From contig JABSPG010000082.1 in assembly GCA_013214445.1 (NCBI GenBank), positions 1 through 11,493 of the forward strand: 11,493 nt of DNA, in the 5' to 3' direction. Source of the stretch: Ekhidna sp. (lineage in GTDB: Bacteria > Bacteroidota > Bacteroidia > Cytophagales > Cyclobacteriaceae). The translations under genes and the position numbers were made by a program. This document shows positions 6,379 through 11,493 of the stretch, piece by piece; the stretch's first letter is position 1; each line of letters opens with the position of its first letter. The notes under the pieces are model-generated. The model was given only the letters and a program-made list of their open reading frames with translations. It did no database searches and was not told the DNA's origin.

Positions 6379-8169
6379 TCATTCTATGTAGAAAGAGATT
6401 TCTTGCTGATTTTCATTTCCAAGTTTGTCAATAACGGAAGCGTTGATCGTATACAAAGTGTTCTTCCGGAAGTTTTCGATTAGACTTCTGTATGGAAGCA
6501 TACTTCCTCCATTTATTTGATAGCTGATCTTGTCTAGTCCTACACCTTTGTCTGTTGAAGAAAGGAATAAAACAACATGAGGGGGGTACACTGGGACCTT
6601 CTTCCCTTCCACTTCTTTCGATTTGCTACTGTTGATACTAAATCGGTTGAAGATCTCTGGTCCTTGATTGTCAACCATGAATATCATCGTTTCAGTGCTG
6701 GAGTTTGACAGGTTGTCATAGCCATTGTATGAAATCTTGTGAAAGCCATCTTTCTCTACGCTGAATGGCTCTGTATATGTTTCTGAGGAACCATTATCAA
6801 TTTGGTAGTCTATTTCTTTAAAGCCTGATTCTGAGTCACTTCCTTTCAAACGAATCTTGGTGTCTTTGGAAATAAACAAGGTGTCCTGTACAGTATATGA
6901 AGGGCCTGCGACTGAATTACTTAAGCTCGGTCCGGCAAGATCCACATAGCTTATCGTGTTGTTTTTACCAGAAAATGCAGATGTGCGTTTTCGATTATTG
7001 ACTTTATCTATCGCCATGACTTCAATGGAAAGATTGCCCGGTTCAGTGAGATAAAAAGGTGTGTCATATTTCTTGAATTCACCTCCGTTTATGGAGTAGG
7101 TGACCTCTTTTACACCTGCTTTATTATCCATTGATACAATCTTGAGCTTGGTTCTGCCAGAGTAGTATTCTTTGCCATTGGCAATGAAAGTATTACCAAT
7201 AACCTCATCAATGACTCTCGGAGCTGATTTGTCAAGAAAGAAATTGTAGGTTCTTTTTTCCTCATTGTTATCAACGTCATCCACCGCGAAATAAGTAAGC
7301 GTATGCTCCCCTTCGCTTAGTCCAGAAATGGTAATGTCTCTTGAGTAGCTATATGTTCTTCCTTCATCAATGCTGTAAAATATTTTACTTTTTTCTGCTA
7401 GGTTATCCTTTGCTTCAAGACTAATGGTGGATCTACTGGATAATACATCCTCAATTTTGTCTCCAGCTACAGCCATGGAGCTCACAGGAGGCGAGTTGTC
7501 TATTGAAATAGTGGATGATGAAACTTCTTCGACGTTTCCAACATTGTCAACGGCATAGTATTTCAAAGTTGTTACAGCCTCATCGGCTAGTTTAATTCCA
7601 TTTTGATACTTCGTGAATGAGCCGTTGTTTAGGGAATAATAGATGTCTGCTACTCCCGCAGTTTGGTCAGTAGCCGACAGGGTAATTTCTCCCCCTTTCA
7701 TGAAGACAGTCCCTTCTTTAGTGTAAAGCTTATCTGCGTTGTAATCGATTGTTGTTTTGGGAGCTTGGCTGTCAGCCCATAGCTCAAAAATTACTTCAGC
7801 TTTAGGGGAAGCAATTTTTTTGGTTTCAGGATCTACTTGCCATGGAGATCGAATGGTATTGTAACCCTCTGAATCTAAATACATTGGACTGCTGTATTTT
7901 GGTTCTTTACCTTCCAAAATTTCACTGTCTGCACCTTCCCGATCTGAGGAAACACTGAGATAGACAGGTAACGCTTTGTTTACATATACTTTTCCTTCAG
8001 AGTTTTTGTAAATCTTTTTCTCATGGTCATTTTGCGCAACAAGTTGAAGTGAGAACGTGGTTAAAACCAGCAAAGTTGTAATCCTAAGGCTCATGGTTGA
8101 TGGTTGGTAAAGGGTTGTGTAAAATTTCTGTACACTAATATACACAGTTTTCAACCTATTCCCTTTCAA
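6379..8169 (-). CDS. Secreted protein with five OmpL47-like beta-sandwich repeats
   Basis: The open frame begins at 8169, but the true start is probably the ATG at 8094 (residue 26): from there the protein opens MSLRITTLLVLTTFSLQLVAQ, a good signal peptide, while the first 25 residues do not look like a leader. No lipobox Cys is seen, so it is expected to be free in the periplasm or at the surface. After an unrecognised domain at about 50-135 (KALPVYLSVSS, GYNTIRSPWQVD) come five repeats of 90-100 residues. Each has a Y-S/Q-I/L-N-x-G strand and, in most, a later DxVxN or DxLxN signature: YYSLNNGSFTKY (177-188) with AVDNVGNVE; FYSIDEG (264-270) with AVDDVDNNE; YSINGGEFKKY (358-368) with AIDKVNN; YQIDNGSSETY (455-465) with GYDNLSN; YQINGGSMLPY (550-560) with VIDKLGNEN. 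This resembles the OmpL47-type domain first named in Leptospira surface proteins. No C-terminal type IX secretion tag is present. The stop is TGA TAG in tandem, and the sensor kinase starts 15 nt on. Ligand and function are unknown. Confidence 0.82.
   Translation of the reverse strand: MKGNRLKTVYISVQKFYTTLYQPSTMSLRITTLLVLTTFSLQLVAQNDHEKKIYKNSEGKVYVNKALPVYLSVSSDREGADSEILEGKEPKYSSPMYLDSEGYNTIRSPWQVDPETKKIASPKAEVIFELWADSQAPKTTIDYNADKLYTKEGTVFMKGGEITLSATDQTAGVADIYYSLNNGSFTKYQNGIKLADEAVTTLKYYAVDNVGNVEEVSSSTISIDNSPPVSSMAVAGDKIEDVLSSRSTISLEAKDNLAEKSKIFYSIDEGRTYSYSRDITISGLSEGEHTLTYFAVDDVDNNEEKRTYNFFLDKSAPRVIDEVIGNTFIANGKEYYSGRTKLKIVSMDNKAGVKEVTYSINGGEFKKYDTPFYLTEPGNLSIEVMAIDKVNNRKRTSAFSGKNNTISYVDLAGPSLSNSVAGPSYTVQDTLFISKDTKIRLKGSDSESGFKEIDYQIDNGSSETYTEPFSVEKDGFHKISYNGYDNLSNSSTETMIFMVDNQGPEIFNRFSINSSKSKEVEGKKVPVYPPHVVLFLSSTDKGVGLDKISYQINGGSMLPYRSLIENFRKNTLYTINASVIDKLGNENQQEISFYIE
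6412..7689 (-). repeat. Five tandem protein-level repeats (OmpL47-like) inside the secreted protein gene
   Basis: Residues 161-586 of the encoded protein comprise five divergent copies of a 90-100 residue beta-sandwich unit. Central strands are at about residues 177, 264, 358, 455 and 550. The copies differ too much at DNA level to be a nucleotide tandem repeat, so the array is old and maintained by selection rather than recently expanded. Confidence 0.72.
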
Positions 8170-8227
8170 TATAGACGATTAACAAAGTGCAGTCGATTAA
8201 TGAGGGTATAAAACGATGAATAGGCCT

Positions 8228-8425
8228 TTAGGAAGATAGTATTTCTTTCACTCTGCCTACTATGCTATCCTCAAGCATCACCTTGATTCCATGTGGGTGT
8301 GTTGCAGACTTGGTTAAAATTCGCTTCACAATGCCCTCCGTCAACTCACCGGTGCGCTGATGGTGTTTTTGCACAACCGCTACCTCAGATCCGATTTGAA
8401 TACTACTTCTATTTTGTCCGTTCAT
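8228..8425 (-). CDS. ywbE: YwbE family protein (DUF2196)
   Basis: A 65-residue soluble protein matching the small YwbE family at near full length. The diagnostic features are the N-terminal NGQNRSSIQIGSEVAVVQK, the central QRTGELTEGIVKRILTKSAT and the conserved THPHGIKVMLEDSIVGRVKE (residues 41-60). The fold is expected to be a small beta-barrel (SH3/KOW-like), but the biological role of the family is not established. Its ATG shares one A with the TAA stop of the upstream membrane-protein gene (TAATG), implying translational coupling. The next gene on the strand begins 58 nt later by its longest frame, or 133 nt later by its likelier start, so a new promoter in that gap is possible. Confidence 0.88.
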   Translation of the reverse strand: MNGQNRSSIQIGSEVAVVQKHHQRTGELTEGIVKRILTKSATHPHGIKVMLEDSIVGRVKEILSS

Positions 8426-8664
8426 TACTTACGCATCGCCATCTGAATCAGCTTAAATACTGAAAATACAACCCATACAAAATTTACTGCAACAAAAGGG
8501 AAAGCTCCGTTTATAAAAGCATTATACAGCAGTAGGAGAGATCCAATTAAATTGAGCAGAAGGTATACGTTTGATTCGGCTTGAATCTTCTGAAAGATGT
8601 TTAACGCAAAGCCTAGTAACAAGCACCCTGCCCCTAGCCATCCAATCAATTCTAATGTTGACAT
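8425..8664 (-). CDS. Small three-helix membrane protein, CBU_0592-like
   Basis: The 79-residue product is almost wholly hydrophobic. Three predicted membrane helices lie at about residues 4-24, 31-51 and 54-75, and the tail is basic (MAMRK). The pattern, with LELIGWLGAGCLLLGFAL followed by YLLLNLIGSLLLLYNAF and then PFVAVNFVWVVFSVFKLI, matches the small integral membrane family named after Coxiella CBU_0592, whose function is not known. The N-terminal Met is well placed just before the first helix. The stop overlaps the ywbE start by one base, so the two small proteins should be made together. It begins 50 nt after the stop of the permease C-terminal half. Confidence 0.78.
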   Translation of the reverse strand: MSTLELIGWLGAGCLLLGFALNIFQKIQAESNVYLLLNLIGSLLLLYNAFINGAFPFVAVNFVWVVFSVFKLIQMAMRK

Positions 8665-8714
8665 GCTGAAACTATTGAGTGACTAAAGTAGGGTGCTTTT
8701 TTCAAAAATGTTGG

Positions 8715-10010
8715 CTAATCGTCTTTGAGATACTTTACTGGGTTTGTCTTAGTTGCCTTAAAAACCTGCATTACTATAGCTGTTAGTGCGATAGAGGCTG
8801 TAATGAAGAAAGTAAAACTAATTGCAGATATTCCAAATTGTACATGGTTGGGGTAGGACTCCAGCCACCTATTAATGAAGATGTTTCCTATTAAAAGTCC
8901 TGCAGATATTCCAAAAAAAATGATTAGTATGAATTTTTTTGTGAAGACCGTGTACAGATTGCCGGAGGAAGCTCCAGGCACTTTTCTTATACTTATTTCC
9001 TTCAATCGTTGATTTAATTGTAACCCTACTATTCCAATCAATCCCATCGCAGCAAGAAAGATAGAAACCATACATCCTGTTGCAAGAAGTTTCATCATTC
9101 TTTGTTCCTGCATATAGGCTCGCAGATAGACATCTTCTAGAAAGCTAAATTCAAAAGGGAAAGGATCGAAATGCTTTGCCCAGATTGACTCAAACTTCTC
9201 CTGATCAAAAGTGGTGCCCTCGCTTAGCTTCAAATAAACGGACTGGAGCGGGTATGCAGGAGCTTTGTAAATCACCAATGGATCAACTGTGCTTTTCGCA
9301 GATCGGAAATAATAGTCCTCCACTACTCCAATAATGGTTGGGTTTTTAAGATCACCGTAATCAAATGGAACGATTTGTCCAATAGGATCTTCTAAGCCAC
9401 TTTTTCTTACAAACGCTTCGTTCACCAGAATTGCCTGACTTTCGTCTGAGGCCATTTCTGGGTCGAAATTCCTGCCTTTCAAGATGATAATGTCGAGAAG
9501 CCCCATCAAATCATGGGAGATTCTAAGGTGTTTTACATCAAATTGATTATCACCTTTCATCCGATTTCCGTTATAGCTAGATATCGCAGATACATTTGCC
9601 ACTTCGGGCATTTGCGAAAGATCTTGAACAAATCTAGAGATCTTGCTCTCGTCTGCTTGTATGTAGTCCATGTAGATCACGTCGTTGAAATCTACTTTGG
9701 TGTCAAACTTTGTTAAGTACTTTATTTGATCATTCGTTGCGATCATGCCAGCCACCAAAATCGTGGCTATAATAAATTGAATTCCTAGTAACGATTGTGT
9801 GATCCATTTACCAGATTTAATTCTTTGCTCGCCCTTCAAGCTTTTGATAATTTCAAATCTTGACAGCACGGCGGCAGGATAGATTCCACTGATAAATGCT
9901 ACCGCAATCAAGATGGCTAAGGCTCCTAACATGAATTTGATATCAAAGATATAGCCGACAGAATAGGACTTTCTTACAAAAGCGGAGAAGCCAGGTAAGA
10001 GAATTACCAT
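8715..10010 (-). CDS. C-terminal half of the interrupted permease (remaining FtsX helices and second FtsX domain)
   Basis: The first ATG after the TAG gives 431 residues, but it falls inside what should be a membrane helix, so it is probably not a native start. Coding continuity actually runs up to 10136. Visible parts from the ATG are: the last helix of the first FtsX domain (about 26-48) with the tail SGIYPAAVLSRFEIIKSLKG; another helix (71-90); a periplasmic domain (about 100-300); and a second FtsX domain with helices near 309-331, 358-378 and 394-416. The gene ends in KTNPVKYLKDD, typical of the family. The FtsX coupling motif reads KEISIRKVPGAS, with Pro345 where leucine is usual. Without the first half this fragment would lack the prefix domain and the first two helices. 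It could be expressed only by re-initiation, readthrough or a separate start. Confidence 0.72.
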   Translation of the reverse strand: MVILLPGFSAFVRKSYSVGYIFDIKFMLGALAILIAVAFISGIYPAAVLSRFEIIKSLKGEQRIKSGKWITQSLLGIQFIIATILVAGMIATNDQIKYLTKFDTKVDFNDVIYMDYIQADESKISRFVQDLSQMPEVANVSAISSYNGNRMKGDNQFDVKHLRISHDLMGLLDIIILKGRNFDPEMASDESQAILVNEAFVRKSGLEDPIGQIVPFDYGDLKNPTIIGVVEDYYFRSAKSTVDPLVIYKAPAYPLQSVYLKLSEGTTFDQEKFESIWAKHFDPFPFEFSFLEDVYLRAYMQEQRMMKLLATGCMVSIFLAAMGLIGIVGLQLNQRLKEISIRKVPGASSGNLYTVFTKKFILIIFFGISAGLLIGNIFINRWLESYPNHVQFGISAISFTFFITASIALTAIVMQVFKATKTNPVKYLKDD

Positions 10011-10136
10011 ATTTATTAGTGCGATAATTCCAGCCAGTGCGGTTGAAATGAATGATTCAGTGATTAGCTGACTGAAAATACTTCTTTTTTCAGCGCCTAT
10101 TACTTTGCGAAGTGCGACTTCACGTGCTCTACTTAT

Positions 10137-11291
10137 CTATAAGGAGATATTGAAGTTTGCGTAGTTGATCATCGATATGATTAGGCAAAAGATGCCTATT
10201 CCAAGGAATAGTTTGATCATCTGTGTGTTGCCTCCTCTGGAGATTCCATTATAATGACCATAGCTTTCATTGAGGTGAATATCTGAGACAGGTTGAAGTT
10301 TGATTTTTACAGATCCGTCTTCCTTATCCGGATAATTCTCCTGATGGATTGCATTCATTTTTTCTAGCACATGATCAATTGAAGCTGGATCTCGTAGTTT
10401 CACCAGTGAATTCATGTTGATATCAAACCACGAGGTAAGTCTTCGCTCCGGAGCATTGGCTAGATAGTTGGTATAGGATATGAATAGGTCCGATCGAATG
10501 GAGGTATTATCCGGTATGTCTTGGTATACTCCTCGGATGATAAAATCCTCAAGATTTTCATTCCTAATTAGCGAGAGTATAGAGCCAACTGCTTTACCTC
10601 TAAGGTCTAACTTTCCAGCCAAACTCTCTGATATGACAATGTCATTTGGCTGGTCAAAAGTAGCAGCTGTACCCTCCAAGAAGTGGAGGTCTAAATACTT
10701 GATCATCTCAAGATCTGCCATTATCAGATATTGTTCAATACCTTCTTCATCTTTTTTGATCAGTCCAAAGTCTGATTTAAATCTGGCAACCCCTTCTATT
10801 TCAGGAATTTTGTCTTTGAAATGTACAGACATGGAATTTGAACTGCCCCCAATTGGATTGATGTCATCTCCACGTTTAAAATCAGAAACGATGCGATAAA
10901 GTCGATCGTGATCTGGTAAGTGTTTGTCAAAGCTTGTTTCGTCATTTGCATACAGATATGCCAGCCAGCAAAACGATAAGCCTAACGAAAGTCCCAAAAT
11001 GTTCAAGGTGGAGTATACTTTGTGTTTCTTGATAAATCGCCAGCCGGTTTTTATATAGTTGCGGTACATCATAAGGTATTGATTTATGTGATGTGTAGGT
11101 TTTAATGTGGTCAATCGGATGGACCTAAATGCTTCCCAGATGAAAAGAAGCTTAGCTTTTCGCAAGCCTTTAGTTTTCGCACGCCATAGAAACGCCTCAT
11201 GAAGATCTCCTTGGATTTCTTCTGAATCATGTGCGGTACAAAGCTTATCAATCAGCCAGTCGGCCCATTTGGGAGGATTAGAGTTTGACAT
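10137..11291 (-). CDS. N-terminal half of the interrupted permease (prefix domain, TM1, MacB-like domain, TM2)
   Basis: This 384-residue product, if made alone, contains a permease prefix domain (about residues 1-62; NPPKWADWLIDKLCTAHDSE near the start, then IQGDLHEAFLWR) and a first membrane helix (about 93-116). A MacB_PCD-like periplasmic domain follows (about 117-350, including RLYRIVSDFKRGD and the WFDINMNSLVKLRDP strand), then a second helix (359-380, LFLGIGIFCLIISMINYANF). Translation ends at TAG five codons after this helix. The cytoplasmic coupling helix and remaining helices of the first FtsX domain are missing from this part. Its ATG lies inside the 3' end of the PadR gene (14 nt overlap), indicating coupled translation with the regulator. 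Both the overlap and the domain start support the 11291 start. Confidence 0.8.
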   Translation of the reverse strand: MSNSNPPKWADWLIDKLCTAHDSEEIQGDLHEAFLWRAKTKGLRKAKLLFIWEAFRSIRLTTLKPTHHINQYLMMYRNYIKTGWRFIKKHKVYSTLNILGLSLGLSFCWLAYLYANDETSFDKHLPDHDRLYRIVSDFKRGDDINPIGGSSNSMSVHFKDKIPEIEGVARFKSDFGLIKKDEEGIEQYLIMADLEMIKYLDLHFLEGTAATFDQPNDIVISESLAGKLDLRGKAVGSILSLIRNENLEDFIIRGVYQDIPDNTSIRSDLFISYTNYLANAPERRLTSWFDINMNSLVKLRDPASIDHVLEKMNAIHQENYPDKEDGSVKIKLQPVSDIHLNESYGHYNGISRGGNTQMIKLFLGIGIFCLIISMINYANFNISL

Positions 11292-11493
11292 ATTGCATAG
11301 AGGGTTTGATAACCTCTTTCCAGAGTTTAGATTTTGCTTCGTTTAGTTCACTTACTAGGTTGTATGCGGTTGGAGTGGCCCAGTAAATTCGTTTTCTTCT
11401 TCCCCCTCTCTCTGAAGTAGGCTCACCAAATTCGGATCTGACCCAGCCCTTTTTTTCCATTCTTTTCAACACCACATGTATGGCGGGTATGGA
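11278..11493 (-). CDS. PadR family transcriptional regulator (C-terminal part, cut by the right edge)
   Basis: The frame is open to the window edge and gives 71 residues plus stop. The GTG at 11475 is not the likely start, because the upstream residues SIPAIHVVLKRMEKKGWV already belong to the winged helix. The segment AIHVVLKRMEKKGWVRSEFG corresponds to the recognition helix region. ERGGRRKRIYWATPTA is the PadR wing with its characteristic GGRRKR/Y-x-TP pattern, followed by a short C-terminal helix (LVSELNEAKSKLWKEVI). PadR proteins are dimeric winged-helix repressors that usually bind their own promoter. The stop overlaps the permease start by 14 nt, so regulator and permease form a coupled pair, as known for PadR/orphan-permease pairs. 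Its promoter and N-terminus lie outside the window. Confidence 0.88.
   Translation of the reverse strand, partial: SIPAIHVVLKRMEKKGWVRSEFGEPTSERGGRRKRIYWATPTAYNLVSELNEAKSKLWKEVIKPSMQYVKL

Larger units (their letters stand above)
8715..11291 (-). pseudogene. Permease-prefix-domain orphan FtsX permease interrupted by one in-frame TAG
   Basis: From ATG at 11291 to the stop at 8715 the minus strand is one continuous frame of 859 codons apart from a TAG at 10137-10139. The 42 codons between that TAG and the next ATG (10010) read ISRAREVALRKVIGAEKRSI and on through a helix, exactly the sequence expected just after the second helix of the first FtsX domain. The break is therefore a single base substitution, not an insertion or frameshift. 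The reconstructed protein of about 858 residues matches the two-FtsX-domain permeases with an N-terminal permease prefix domain, which have no ATPase beside them and are often preceded by PadR regulators (compare the acidobacterial duplicated orphan permeases, ADOP). A second oddity, proline in the C-terminal RKVPGAS motif, favours loss of function. A sequencing error or two separately translated halves remain possible. Confidence 0.75.

Noticed and set aside
8127..8146. Dyad with CTGT/ACAG arms upstream of the likely repeat-protein start
   Set aside because: Only four Watson-Crick pairs at the ends with the rest wobble or mismatched; expected by chance in AT-rich DNA.
8872..9716. Short open frames on both strands within the permease C-terminal half
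   Set aside because: These overlap strongly coding FtsX sequence in other frames and show no independent coding signal.
10480..10899. 139-residue plus-strand open frame
   Set aside because: It lies wholly antisense to the N-terminal half of the permease, which has clear domain content. Its own translation is low-complexity and serine-rich with no family resemblance.

Overview
The window looks like chromosomal DNA of a Bacteroidota bacterium, most likely a marine Cytophagales/Cytophagia-type organism. The evidence is moderately AT-rich DNA, no obvious Shine-Dalgarno sequences before most starts, a Bacteroidota-style BamD lipoprotein, a long OstA-like (LptA-type) protein, a TPR-containing periplasmic sensor kinase, and a two-FtsX-domain orphan permease with a 'permease prefix' N-terminus preceded by a PadR regulator. 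No tRNA, rRNA, CRISPR, transposase or phage gene is visible. The genus is not determined.

Layout. Positions 1-2067 (minus strand) hold two outer-membrane biogenesis genes: an OstA-like protein (418-2067) and, 63 nt downstream, the N-terminal part of bamD (1-354, running off the left edge). Divergent from them, with only 24 nt between the start codons, tilS (tRNA-Ile lysidine synthase, 2092-3405) is followed after 30 nt by a MacB/FtsX-type ABC permease (3436-4647). That permease converges on the next gene with 3 nt between the stops.

From 4651 to the right edge every gene is on the minus strand. In transcription order these are: a PadR-family regulator (partial, right edge); a permease-prefix-domain orphan FtsX permease broken by one in-frame TAG codon (8715-11291); a small three-helix CBU_0592-like membrane protein and a YwbE-family protein, coupled by a TAATG overlap; a secreted protein with five tandem OmpL47-like beta-sandwich repeats (6379-8169, true start probably 8094); and, 15 nt later, a TPR-sensor histidine kinase (4651-6363).

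How the genes may work together. The OstA-like/BamD pair fits lipopolysaccharide and outer-membrane protein assembly. PadR plus orphan permease resembles the PadR/ADOP (duplicated orphan permease) arrangement known from Acidobacteria and others. The repeat protein and the orphan kinase probably form a two-gene envelope sensing unit, which is the most plausible under-described system here. The most concrete anomaly is the TAG codon in the permease: the frame is open on both sides and the missing segment reads as good FtsX sequence, so this is either a recent pseudogene, a split protein, or a sequence error.
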